DNA of 64,000 nt from Coriobacteriaceae bacterium (GTDB taxonomy: Bacteria; Actinomycetota; Coriobacteriia; Coriobacteriales; Atopobiaceae), in NCBI GenBank assembly GCA_003862195.1, contig QOUO01000005.1, positions 1 through 64,000 on the forward strand, given 5' to 3'. The notes under the pieces are model-generated. The model had not been told where the DNA came from. It ran no database searches and saw only the letters and a program-made list of their open reading frames with translations. How positions within the stretch are numbered: the stretch's first letter is position 1; every line of letters starts with the position of its first letter. The translations under genes were made by a program, and so were the position numbers. Below are positions 1-10,500 of this stretch, piece by piece.

Positions 1-1206
1 GTCGCCGCGTCCTATGACGTCGTGGTAATCGGCGGCGGTGCCGCTGGCCTCACCGCTGCAATCTGCGCGGGCGAGAAGAACGCGCGGACCTTGGTCCTCG
101 AGTCCTCCCGGGAGTGCGGGCGCAGCATCCTCGCCACGGGCAACGGCCGCTGCAACTTCAGCAACGTCGGCCTCGCGGAGAAGTACTACAACGACCCCGA
201 GTTCGTCGGGGCAGTCTTCGGAAACGACCCGCTCAAGGACGTGCTGGGCTTCTTCCGCCAGTGCGACATGCGCTGGTGCCTCGAGGAGGAGCGACTCTAT
301 CCCCTTTCCAAGCGCGCCGCCTCCGTACGGAACGTTCTTCTCCGCCGCGCGCGCAACGCCGGCGTTACGCTCGCGCCCGCCCGGAGCGTCACCTCCGTCA
401 GGCGTGAAGGCGATGGCTATGCCGTTGCCTTTGCAGACGGCTTCGGCAACGGGTCCTCGCACGAGGTCTCTGCGCGCAGCGTCGTTCTCGCCGCGGGCGG
501 CACCCAGTCCGATGGAAAGCTCGACGTCGCACGGGACCTCGGTCTCAGGACCGTCCCCACGTCGGGCGTTCTCTGCCCCGTGGGCATGGAGCCCAACCCC
601 ATGCTCGAGTTGGATGGGCGACGTCTCACGGCGCGCGTCCAGCTTACCCACACGCGCTTCCCCATCTGGAGCGAGCGCGGCGAGGTGCTCGTCAGACCCT
701 ACGGACTCTCAGGCATCGTGATCTTCAACATGTCGCGCCACGTCGAGCCTGGTGACCTTGTGGAACTCGACCTCCTTCCCGACCTCACGGCATCGGAGCT
801 CCAGCAGATGGTCGACCCGTTCTTCAAGGGCACCTTCGAGAGCGGCTGCCTCGACGGGGTCCTCGACCCGGATCTCGCAGCGATTCTCGAGGGGCTGGCA
901 CGGTCGCGCTGGTCGCTCGATGGCAACGGGACCGCCGATGCCACGACCGACTCCAAGGCGCTCGTGGCGCTCGCGAAGTCCTATCCGCTTCGCGCGACGG
1001 GCACTACGGAGGTTGCCCAGGCACAGGTACTCAGGGGTGGTCTGGCAAACGACCAGTTCTCCCCGCAGACGCTCGAGTGCCTCTCCTCCCCCGGCTTCTT
1101 CGTGGCAGGCGAGGCCCTCGACGTGGACGGCGAGTGCGGCGGCTTCAATCTGTCCTGGGCTTGGAAGAGCGGTATGGTCGCAGGTACGAGCGCAGCCACC
1201 AGGTAA
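1..1206 (+). CDS. NAD(P)/FAD-dependent oxidoreductase, HI0933/BaiN-like (5' partial)
   Basis: Frame 1 is open from base 1 (VAASYDVVVIGGGAAGLTAA), so the true start lies upstream. GxGxxG dinucleotide-binding motif, NGRCNFSN and C-terminal GEALDVDGECGGFNLSWAWKSG are typical of the family. Confidence 0.85.
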   Translation, partial: VAASYDVVVIGGGAAGLTAAICAGEKNARTLVLESSRECGRSILATGNGRCNFSNVGLAEKYYNDPEFVGAVFGNDPLKDVLGFFRQCDMRWCLEEERLYPLSKRAASVRNVLLRRARNAGVTLAPARSVTSVRREGDGYAVAFADGFGNGSSHEVSARSVVLAAGGTQSDGKLDVARDLGLRTVPTSGVLCPVGMEPNPMLELDGRRLTARVQLTHTRFPIWSERGEVLVRPYGLSGIVIFNMSRHVEPGDLVELDLLPDLTASELQQMVDPFFKGTFESGCLDGVLDPDLAAILEGLARSRWSLDGNGTADATTDSKALVALAKSYPLRATGTTEVAQAQVLRGGLANDQFSPQTLECLSSPGFFVAGEALDVDGECGGFNLSWAWKSGMVAGTSAATR

Positions 1207-1278
1207 CGTCCCACGGCATTCGTCCGCAATCCCATGTCACCGGGCAGGTCATCAATCACGCAAGCGTCAGGAGTCGAA

Positions 1279-2949
1279 GTGCTTGACATCTCTGGAATCC
1301 GCATTCCCGTCGACCAGCTCGACGGAACCCTTCGCACCGAGGAGCTTGCCCTCCGCAAGGCCGTGCGGCGCAGGCTGCACATCACGCCCGATGACCTCCT
1401 CTCCGTCGAGCCTCGCAAGCGCTCGATCGACGCCCGCAAGAAGAACGACGTGCACTTCCTGTACACCGCACGCGTAGCCCTCCGGGGCGGCGCCAATGCC
1501 GAGAGGGCCCTTCTCGCAAAGCTTCGCGCCCACCATGCGGAGAAGAACGTACGCACCGCAACTGACAAGCCCTTCGGCCTGCCGGCCCACCTCGGCGCGC
1601 AGCCCGCCAAGCAGCCTGTCGTCATTGGTGCAGGATGCGCAGGGCTCTTCTGCGCGCTCGCGCTCGCAGAGGCAGGGCTGAGGCCGCTGCTCGTCGAGCG
1701 CGGCCAGGACGCGACACGCCGGAGCCAGGCAATCGAGCGCTTCAACCAGACAGGCAAGCTCGATCCCGAGTCCAACATCCAGTTTGGCCTCGGCGGCGCC
1801 GGGACGTTCTCGGACGGCAAGCTCGCCACCGGCACGAAGAGCCCCGCCCACCGGTTCATACTCCAGACGTTCGTGGACGCGGGTGCCCCCCGCGAGATCC
1901 TGTGGGACGCAAAGCCCCACGTCGGGAGCGACATCCTTCCCACCGTCGTCACGAACATCCTCAACAGGATCCGCGACCTGGGTGGAGAGGTGCGACTCGA
2001 GTGCCGGCTTACGGACATAGGCATCGCACGTAATCCCAGTCCGCACGTGACCTCGGTCACGCTTGAATGGCGTGACGCGGAGACCGGCCTCGTGGTGGAG
2101 GAGCAGGTCCCCACGGACAACCTCGTCCTCGCGTGCGGCCACTCCGCCCGCGACGTCTTCGAGCTTCTCAAAGGTCGGGGCGTCACCCTCGAGCGAAAGA
2201 CCTTTGCCATGGGCGTTCGCATCGAGCACCTCCAGTCCATGGTCGACAAGTCGCAATACGGTCCCTTCGCGGGTCACCCCGCACTTGGCGCCGCGCCATA
2301 CAAGCTCGTGTCCCACCTTGCGGACGGTCGCAGCGCCTTCTCGTTCTGCATGTGCCCGGGCGGTTACGTGGTGGCAGCGGCCAGCGAGCCCGGCGGCGTG
2401 GTCACGAACGGCATGAGCCTTTCCGACCGGGCTGGCACGAACGCCAACTCGGGCTTCCTCGCAAACGTGTTCCCCACCGACCTCCCCGGCGACGACGTGC
2501 TCGAGGGCGTTACGCTCCAACGCAGGTGCGAGCGAGCGGCCTTCGAGGCTGGCGGCGGCAACTACGTCGCTCCCGCCCAGCTCGTGGCCGACTTCCTGCA
2601 GGGCGTTTCCTCCAGCGCACAGGGATCCATCGTCCCCACCTACCCACGAGGCGTCGCCTGGGGCAGCGTCGAGAAGTGCCTCCCTCCCTACATCACGGAG
2701 ACGCTGCGTGCCTCCATACCCAAGATGGCCCACCAACTCAGGGGCTTCGACACCCCCGACGCCGTGCTCACCGGCGTGGAGACACGTTCGAGCTCGCCCG
2801 TCCGCGTCACGCGTGGGAAGGACTGCCAGTCCGTCTCCACACACGGGCTCTGGCCCTGTGGTGAGGGTGCAGGTTACGCTGGTGGCATCATGAGCGCTGC
2901 AACCGACGGCCTGAGGGTCGCCCAGGCGCTCGTGGACTCGCTCCGCTAG
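1279..2949 (+). CDS. FAD-dependent dehydrogenase (COG2509-like)
   Basis: GTG start at 1279 preceded by CAGGAG. VVIGAGCAGLFCALALAEAG, FGLGGAGTFSDGKL and C-terminal GEGAGYAGGIMSAATDGLRVA. Confidence 0.85.
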   Translation: MLDISGIRIPVDQLDGTLRTEELALRKAVRRRLHITPDDLLSVEPRKRSIDARKKNDVHFLYTARVALRGGANAERALLAKLRAHHAEKNVRTATDKPFGLPAHLGAQPAKQPVVIGAGCAGLFCALALAEAGLRPLLVERGQDATRRSQAIERFNQTGKLDPESNIQFGLGGAGTFSDGKLATGTKSPAHRFILQTFVDAGAPREILWDAKPHVGSDILPTVVTNILNRIRDLGGEVRLECRLTDIGIARNPSPHVTSVTLEWRDAETGLVVEEQVPTDNLVLACGHSARDVFELLKGRGVTLERKTFAMGVRIEHLQSMVDKSQYGPFAGHPALGAAPYKLVSHLADGRSAFSFCMCPGGYVVAAASEPGGVVTNGMSLSDRAGTNANSGFLANVFPTDLPGDDVLEGVTLQRRCERAAFEAGGGNYVAPAQLVADFLQGVSSSAQGSIVPTYPRGVAWGSVEKCLPPYITETLRASIPKMAHQLRGFDTPDAVLTGVETRSSSPVRVTRGKDCQSVSTHGLWPCGEGAGYAGGIMSAATDGLRVAQALVDSLR

Positions 2950-3871
2950 CGCTCATGTGCCTCGGCGGGGAGGCCGTTCTTCTCCCCCGCGCCTTGCGAT
3001 GCGACAGCCAGCCAACTGCCGCAAGTGTTGCGCCCGTCGCGAGGATCAGCATGCGGTAGGGCGGCACGGACAACGCCCCGTTGACGGAGGACCGCCCCTC
3101 TCCCCCGTCGTCGCAAACGCGACGGCCAGTCACGAGCAGCCTGTGGTCGTTTATCCCGTAGGGAGTGCAGGTCACCAGCGTGCAAAGGTCGCTTCCGCGC
3201 TTGATCTCCAAGTGCTTCACCTCCTCGGGCAGGACGACCCTCGTCTGTACCACCTCGTATCTCATCCTTTTTCCAAGCGTCCAGAGGTAGAAGCTGTCGC
3301 CCCTGCGCAGCCTCCGGATGTCGTCGAACATCCTGCTGCCCAGAAGGCCCGAGTGTCCCATGAGCACGACGTGGGTCGAGGCGCCGCCCACGGGAAGCGA
3401 CGATCCCTCAAGGTGGCCCGCGCCGGAGGACAGGACCTCTTCCGACGTGCCCAGCCTGACCGGCAAGTCGATGCCGACGCTTGGAATCTTGATGACCGAG
3501 ACCACACCCTGCCCCTCGCCCATGAGCTGCCTCCCGTACGGCAGGATCCTGCTTGTGGGAATGGAGGTCCTCTCGCCCGCGAGCACGTGGTTGTAGGCGC
3601 GGGCCTGCGCCAGGAGTTCCTTCCTGACCTTTGGGTCCATGGCCTCGGCCTGGTCGGTCATGGTGCTGACGGCCTCCCGCGCCCGCAACCCCTCCCAGAG
3701 GTCGAGCGCGAGAGGCACCGCAAGCAGGCCAAGCCCCAACGCGACGCCCAGCACGGGCACTAAGCGCCGCAACCTCCCGCGGCGATGACGCGGCTTGGGC
3801 TTGGCGGGTGCTACGTCCCGTCGCACGCACGGGAGCACGCCCAGGGCCGCCTCATGCTCCGTCATGGTCAT
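2888..3871 (-). CDS. class C (pilin-polymerising) sortase
   Basis: TLVTCTPYGINDHRLLVTGRR active-site motif, VLMGHSGL, N- and C-terminal hydrophobic segments. ATG overlaps the upstream pilin stop (ATGA). The 3' end runs 62 bp into the convergent gene. Confidence 0.9.
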   Translation of the reverse strand: MTMTEHEAALGVLPCVRRDVAPAKPKPRHRRGRLRRLVPVLGVALGLGLLAVPLALDLWEGLRAREAVSTMTDQAEAMDPKVRKELLAQARAYNHVLAGERTSIPTSRILPYGRQLMGEGQGVVSVIKIPSVGIDLPVRLGTSEEVLSSGAGHLEGSSLPVGGASTHVVLMGHSGLLGSRMFDDIRRLRRGDSFYLWTLGKRMRYEVVQTRVVLPEEVKHLEIKRGSDLCTLVTCTPYGINDHRLLVTGRRVCDDGGEGRSSVNGALSVPPYRMLILATGATLAAVGWLSHRKARGRRTASPPRHMSASGASPRAPGRPSGRRLQRS

Positions 3872-5430
3872 GCGGACGCTTCCGTCGTAGAGCCCGGCCA
3901 CTTGTTGCGCAGCGCCGTAGCGAAGGCCGCACAGGCGGCACCCATGCCGGCCACCCAAGGCAGCGCGCCGGAGTCACCCGTCCGTGGGACTCCAGAGCCG
4001 CCCGCAGAGGCGGCACGCGCATCGCACACCTCGAGCGTCACCGTGCCGGACCCTGCATCTACCGAGGTCACGCGCGCGGAGGCATGCTCGCACGTCGCGT
4101 CGAGCGTCCGCCTTTCGGTATCGCCGGCGACGCTCAGGTGGATATCCCCCTCCAGCTTGGCGTACCCGTCAGGCGCCTCGACCTCGCGTATGGCATACTC
4201 GCCCGAGCCAAGGCCTGCGAGCGTGGCCTGGCCCTTCTCGTCCGTTGCAATCTGCGCCTTCGCCTCGTCCTTCACCCACGTGCCTGAGGGCGAGAGGAAC
4301 ATGCCGTCCTTCCTCGCGACGACGAACTTGGCCCCGGCAAGCGCCTTGCTCCCATCCGCGTCGACCTTGCCGAGCGCGACGCGGTACGTGTGGACCGTGG
4401 CGCCATCCGTCGGCGTGATGCCCTTCTCGCCGTCGTGGCCGCTAGAGTACTCGATGCGCGCCACGTTCCTGTTCCCCTCCGTCAGGCCGACCTTCGCCTT
4501 GTCGGCCACAAGGCGGGCAACATACTGCACGACGACGCGGTCCCCGTAGGCCGCCTTCGGACAGGCGGAGCGCAGGTTGGCAAACGCCACGCGCAGCTGG
4601 CCATCCTTCCAGGCCACGTCATACCCGTCCCTCACTTCCTCCGTAGTGCCGTCCGCGTGCGTCACGCTCACGGACACCGAGTCCAGGTCTACCTCGAGCG
4701 CCTCCGAGGGCTCGTCCACAAAGGCATAGCAGAAGCTCTCCAGTGAGTCATAGTCGCTTGGCAGCGTCCCTACCAGGCAAAAGCGCACGCTGTCACCCGT
4801 GGAGGCGTCGCAGGCGCGCACGAACTCCCGATCGCCGCGGGTGTCGTTCCGCACGCGCTTCTCAAGGCTGGGGCGCACGCCCTTCTCGCTCACGGTCACG
4901 TCCTTGGCGCCCATGGGCACGATGATCGGCTGGGCATGCTCGCTCGTCAGGAGCCAGACGCCCTCATCAAGCGGCGTCGCCTCGCCCGTGCGGATAGTCA
5001 GTGGGTCCGGCACGCCGTCTGCCTCGCGCGCCCATGAGGCAAGCTTGGCAAGGTATGCCGCGCCGTCCTTCTGCACGCCCCGCTGTACCAGCGCAAGCGC
5101 CTCCTGCGCATTGCCTGCATCGCCCAGACGGGAGTAGAAGTCCTTTCCCATGCATCCCCTCCACGAGACACCGCGCACACCACCGTCATCTTCCACGGAT
5201 GCCGAGAAGAGCCTGTAGGCCTGGTAGGAATGCCCCTCGCCGGCGGGGGCGATGGTCAGCCGGCCCGACGACTCCCGCGCCTGCGCCGAGGCCGCCAGGA
5301 TCGCGAGTGCGGTCAGGAGCGTCGCCAGCGCCACAAGGGCGAGGTCGACGCGGGCGGTTACGCCATGGCGACGCACACCAGCCGTACCTGCCGAGTCCGT
5401 GGATGCTCCCGTAACGTGATTCACCCGCAT
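3868..5430 (-). CDS. fimbrial isopeptide-forming (SpaA-type) pilin protein
   Basis: N-terminal hydrophobic segment, GTLPSDYDSLESFCYAFVDEPS D2-like motif, SpaA-like KVDADGSKALAGAKFVV and GEYAIREVEAPDGY, C-terminal VPRTGDSG + hydrophobic + basic tail. Confidence 0.85.
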   Translation of the reverse strand: MRVNHVTGASTDSAGTAGVRRHGVTARVDLALVALATLLTALAILAASAQARESSGRLTIAPAGEGHSYQAYRLFSASVEDDGGVRGVSWRGCMGKDFYSRLGDAGNAQEALALVQRGVQKDGAAYLAKLASWAREADGVPDPLTIRTGEATPLDEGVWLLTSEHAQPIIVPMGAKDVTVSEKGVRPSLEKRVRNDTRGDREFVRACDASTGDSVRFCLVGTLPSDYDSLESFCYAFVDEPSEALEVDLDSVSVSVTHADGTTEEVRDGYDVAWKDGQLRVAFANLRSACPKAAYGDRVVVQYVARLVADKAKVGLTEGNRNVARIEYSSGHDGEKGITPTDGATVHTYRVALGKVDADGSKALAGAKFVVARKDGMFLSPSGTWVKDEAKAQIATDEKGQATLAGLGSGEYAIREVEAPDGYAKLEGDIHLSVAGDTERRTLDATCEHASARVTSVDAGSGTVTLEVCDARAASAGGSGVPRTGDSGALPWVAGMGAACAAFATALRNKWPGSTTEASA

Positions 5431-5445
5431 CGACCATCACCCCTT

Positions 5446-7161
5446 CTACTCTTCCACGTCCATGTCGCGCCTGTGGTTCATTGCGATGGCGGAAATCGCG
5501 ATCACGATGAGACCCGTCCCGGCCGCCACCGCGATGCCCTGGCCACCCGTGATGGGCAGGGTCGTCGTGAGGCCGTCGCCCACGGTCACGCGCACGATGC
5601 CAGCCTTGGCGTCCACGATCTTCTCGCTCGCGTCCGTCTGGTCGATCTTGCCGTCGCCGTTGGCGTCGATGCCACCCTCGGCGTCCTTGCCGTCGACCTT
5701 GGCGGAAAGCGAGTAGGAGCTCGTGCCGTCCTGTCCGGTGTTGATCGAGTTGGGCATGATGTACGCGGCCCTGATCTGCAGCTTGACGTCCTCGATCTTG
5801 TCGTAGGTGCCGGAGTCGGACTTGGGCGCCTGCGTCTCGTGCAGGAGGTAGTTGCCCGAGTCGATGCGCGCCACGCTCAGGAGGCCCTTCTCGTTGGTCT
5901 CGAACTCGTGCGGCTCGTCACCCAGGGAGCCGTCCGCCTGCAGGTACTTGCCCGTGGGCTGCCCGTCGGCCGTGTACTCCTGGATCGTGAACTTGGCGCC
6001 GGGGAGCGCCTTCCTGGTGGCCTTGTCCACCTTCGCCACGTCGAGCTGGAAGGTGTACGTGTCCGTCCCGGGCACGCGCACCGTGCCTTTGCTGTCGGAG
6101 TTGGGGTCGTTTGAGAAGTGCAGGGTCAGCTTGTTCTCGTTGCCCTCGGAGCCCACGACCGCGTTCGCGTTGACCTTTGCCTTGTACGTGACCTCGAGCC
6201 TGCTGAGCCCATCGCCCTTGACCTCCTGCAGCGCCTTTACGTCGTCGCAGGTCACGGTCATGGTCGTCGTCCCGTCGGCGTTGTCCTTCGTCACGACGCT
6301 GAACTTGCTCGTCACGTCCGTGGGGACCCACTTCTTCGCGTCGCCGTCAAAGCGCAGGACGTTGACCTTCACGTCACCCTGGTACGTGAGGCCCTTGGAG
6401 AGCGTGTCCTCAAACTGGTAATAGTACTTCTCGTACGCGTCGAGGTTCGTGGGCAGCGTGCCCCGCAGGCGGTAGTTGAGCACATCGCCCACCTTGGCGT
6501 CCACGGAGCTGGTGTCACGGCCCGACTCGGTCGCGACCGTCTTCTGCCCGCTGGGGACGGACGTCTTGGCGTACACCGTGCTCGCCTGGGTGCCCACAAG
6601 TGTGAAGATCGGCGCCGTGCCCGCGACGCCCGCCTTGCCGTCCGTCGTGGTCGAATCACTCACGAAGAGCCAGTAGCCCTGGCTCAGCGCCTGCGACTCG
6701 TTCTCCTTCAGGCGCACGGTGCTCGCCTTGCCCTGCACGGCCTTGGCGATCTTTGCCGCGGCGCTTTGCGCGGCAACCACGTCCGTGTTCCCGGTGGAGA
6801 AGTGCGACCTCATCCACAGGGCGGCGTCCTGCGCCGTCGTGCCCGCGTACGACTTGTCCTCCGACTTGATGACGCCCTCGACCGCGGCCTTCACGTCGTC
6901 GTTTGCCCAGGCGAGGTCGCTCACCTCGCTCTTCTCGCTCACGTTGGCCGTAAAGATCTGGTAGCCCTGGTAGGCGAGCGTTCCCTCCGACCCGCGCGAC
7001 ACGACGTCCTTGATCGTAATCGTCCCCGTGCCCTCGGCCAGCGCCACCGCGGGAGCGACCTGGCCCGCGGCCATGCAGGCCGCCAGCCCTCCCACCACGG
7101 CAAGGCGCCCCATGGACCTGCCAAGACCAGCGAACCTCGCGTGCTTTGCCTCAAAAGCCAT
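5446..7161 (-). CDS. major fimbrial backbone pilin with LPXTG-type signal
   Basis: Start chosen at MAFEAKH with GGAGG upstream. GTLPTNLDAYEKYYYQFEDTLSKGLTY, KVDKATRKALPGAKF, GNYLLHETQAPK, C-terminal LPITGGQG + TM + basic tail. Confidence 0.88.
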   Translation of the reverse strand: MAFEAKHARFAGLGRSMGRLAVVGGLAACMAAGQVAPAVALAEGTGTITIKDVVSRGSEGTLAYQGYQIFTANVSEKSEVSDLAWANDDVKAAVEGVIKSEDKSYAGTTAQDAALWMRSHFSTGNTDVVAAQSAAAKIAKAVQGKASTVRLKENESQALSQGYWLFVSDSTTTDGKAGVAGTAPIFTLVGTQASTVYAKTSVPSGQKTVATESGRDTSSVDAKVGDVLNYRLRGTLPTNLDAYEKYYYQFEDTLSKGLTYQGDVKVNVLRFDGDAKKWVPTDVTSKFSVVTKDNADGTTTMTVTCDDVKALQEVKGDGLSRLEVTYKAKVNANAVVGSEGNENKLTLHFSNDPNSDSKGTVRVPGTDTYTFQLDVAKVDKATRKALPGAKFTIQEYTADGQPTGKYLQADGSLGDEPHEFETNEKGLLSVARIDSGNYLLHETQAPKSDSGTYDKIEDVKLQIRAAYIMPNSINTGQDGTSSYSLSAKVDGKDAEGGIDANGDGKIDQTDASEKIVDAKAGIVRVTVGDGLTTTLPITGGQGIAVAAGTGLIVIAISAIAMNHRRDMDVEE

Positions 7162-7320
7162 GCGTTCCTCCAAACATCGAACCAGCTTGTCCATGCTTCC
7201 CTCCGCGCGCTCGAAGGCAGGACCAGAGCTTGCGCCCAGCCGCTTGCAGTTGGCTGTCCCATGTCTATCCGCAGTCTTTAGGCAGCCGTCATTCCCGCAT
7301 CGCTGCAGGTAAAGGCCGCC

Positions 7321-7329
7321 GTTTTTCTC
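7321..7329 (-). repeat. degenerate copy of dispersed GAGAAGRAC border motif
   Basis: Reads TTGCGGGTGAGAAAAACGGC on the minus strand, upstream of the pilin gene. Confidence 0.4.
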
Positions 7330-7543
7330 ACCCGCAAGACCCTTGCCCGCGCGCCCAAAACGTGCGTCGCAGATTCTCCACAACTCGGCCCTCCGAGGGC
7401 CTGTGGGACGCGTCGCCAGACCCGTCCCCAGGCCCACCACCACCCGCCGCCCGCGTTCAGGTAGTTGGGCAAACGGACCGTCCAGCCTGCTAGAATCTGG
7501 TGCCATGCACAGGATTGGGACTCATGAGTGCAGAGGAGAGGCA

Positions 7544-10500
7544 ATGGCAACAGGCGATCACGCGGACGAGAAGGACGTGGCCACCAAGGCGGCGTCGTAC
7601 GCGCCCGGTGCAAGGACCGGCCGCCCGGAGGCGCCCTACGGCGGCGCCACGGTCGAGGAGCGCGCGCAGGACATGCGCCGCGGCATGACGGACGAGGACG
7701 TTGCGATCCGCAACCGCAGGCCGCAGCTGGACGAGGAGGGCGTGCCGCGCGTCAACCCGCAGGGCAGGCCGCTCAGGATCATCAAGAAGAAGGAGGTCTT
7801 CGTCGAGAACGACGAGGCCAGGCGCTACGTGCCCTCCTCCCCCGACGCACCGGGACCGGCATCCGCGGAGCCGCCCAAGCCGGGCGTGCTTCGCGAGGCC
7901 GCCAAGATAACCGACCGCATGCTCCACAAGACCAACTACGACGACCCCGACTACTGGGGCCTCGCCTCCGTCATGACCGAGGAGGAGGCCGAGCTCACGC
8001 GCCACATGAAGCGCCGCGTGCCCGAGACCCTGGAGCAGGTTGCCGAGGGCGCGGGCGTCTCCAAGGAGCGCGCGCAGGAGCTGCTCGACTCGCTCTCAGT
8101 CAAGGGCGTGATCGAGTACAACTGGGAGAACCTGGACGGCAAGAACCCCAAGGGCGAGAAGCGCTACGTCCTGCCCATGTTCGTCCCCGGCGCAGCAGAG
8201 TTCACGGTCATGAACCAGCAGCAGCTCAACGAGCATCCCGAGCTGGGCAGCTTCTTCGAGCGCATGACGTACCTGCCGCTCACCATGGCCACCAAGATGG
8301 TCCCGCCCGGAGGCGCCGGCGTGGGCATGCACGTCATCCCCGTCGAGCACGCGATCAAGCACGAGAACCAGTCCGCGGACGTCGAGCACCTCTCGCACTG
8401 GCTCAAGAAGTACGACCACTTCTCCGTGGGCGCCTGCTCGTGCACGCTCGCGGAGCGCGCGCGCACGCACAACGCGGGTCGCGACCCACAGAACTGGTGC
8501 ATCGGCGTTGGCGACCTGGCCGACTACAGCGTCGAGACCGGCAAGGGCCACTACATCACCTACGACGAGGTGATCGACATCCTGCTCAACGCCGAGAAGA
8601 ACGGCTACGTGCACCAGATCACCAACATCGACGGCGAGCACAAGATCTTTGGCATCTGCAACTGCGACGTCAACGTCTGCTACGCGCTGCGCACGTCCCA
8701 ACTGTTCAACACACCCAACATGAGCGCCTCAGCCTACCGCGCCCACGTGGACGAGGAGAAGTGCGTGGCCTGCGGGGGCTGCGTCGAGGTCTGCCCCGCG
8801 GGCGCCGTCCAGCTGGGCCAGAAGCTCCTGACCAAGCACGGCCGCGTCTCCTATCCCAAGCAGCCGCTTCCCGACGACCACGCCTGGAGCGAGAAGGACT
8901 GGGACCCGGACTACAAGGACCACAACCGCATCGAGTGCCACGAGACCGGCACCTCGCCCTGCAAGGTCGCGTGCCCCGCGCACATCGCCATCCAGGGCTA
9001 CCTGCGCATGGCCGCGCAGGGGCGCTACCGCGACGCGCTGGCGCTCATCAAGAAGGAGAACCCCTTCCCCGCGGTGTGCGGCCGCATCTGCAACAAGCGC
9101 TGCGAGGCGGCCTGCACGCGCGGCCTGGTGGACGACCCCGTCGCAATCGACGACGTGAAGGCCTTCATCGCGGCAAAGGACATGGAGGCCGAGCACCGCT
9201 ACGTGCCCGAGCCGGTCATCTCCTCCAACCGTGGCCGTCACCTGGAGAAGGTTGCCGTGGTGGGCGCCGGCCCCGCGGGCCTCAGCTGCGCCTACTACCT
9301 GGCCAACATGGGCTACAACCCCGTCGTGTTCGAGAAGAACCCCCTTCCCGGCGGCATGATGGTCTACGGCATCCCCAGCTACAAGCTCGAGAAGGACGTC
9401 GTCGCTGCCGAGATCGACGTCCTGCGCGAGATGGGCGTGGAGATCCGCTGCGGCGTCGAGGTCGGCAAGGACGTCACCCTGGACGAGCTGCGCAAGCAGG
9501 GATTCCGCGCGTTCTACGTGGCCATCGGCTGCCAGGGCGGCCGCAAGGCCGGCGTCGAGGGCGAGGACGCAAAGGGCGTCTCCACCGCGGTCGACTTCCT
9601 GCGCTGCGCACTTGACGACCCCCAGCACCAGGTCGAGGGCTCGACCGTCGTCATCGGCGGCGGCAACGTGGCCATCGACGCGGCCCGCGTGTCCAGGCGC
9701 TGCGGCTCCTCGGACGTGAGCATGTGGTGCCTCGAGCAGCCGGACGAGATGCCGGCGCTCCCGCTCGAGATCCAGGAGGCCGAGGACGACGGCGTCACCA
9801 TCCACAACGGCTGGGGTCCCGCCAAGGTCGAGGTGGACGAGGCGGGCCACGTGCGCGGCGTCACGTTCAAGCGCTGCACGCGCGTCTTCGACGAGGCCAA
9901 GCACTTCTCGCCCACCTACGACGAGTCCGACACCACATTCGTGCCGTGCCAGAACGTCGTGCTCTCCATCGGCCAGTCCATCGTGTGGGGCGACCTGCTC
10001 AAGGGCAGCAAGGTCAAGCTCGGGCGCGGCAACGGCGCCGTGGCCGACCCCAAGACCTACCAGACCGACGAGCCGGACGTCTTTGTGGGCGGCGACGTCT
10101 ACACCGGCCCCAAGTTTGTGATTGACGCCATCGCCGCAGGTCACGAGGCCGCCATCAGCATGCACCGCTTTGTGCAGACGGGCTCCTCGCTCACGCTGGG
10201 CCGCAACCCGCGCCACTACGTCGAGCTCAACAAGGACGAGGTCGTGCTCGCCCCCGCCGACTACGACCACTCCGGCCGCCAGGTCCCGGCCTGCCAGAAG
10301 GTCACCTCGATCGACCACAACTGGCACGACCCGCGCCGCCAGTTCACGGAGGAGCAGATCCGCAAGGAGACGGCGCGCTGCCTCAAGTGCGGCGCCAGCA
10401 TCGTCGACACCAACAAGTGCATCGGCTGCGGACTCTGCACCACGCGCTGCGAGTTCGACGCGATCCACCTCACGCGTGACGTCCCCGAGGCATCCACCAT

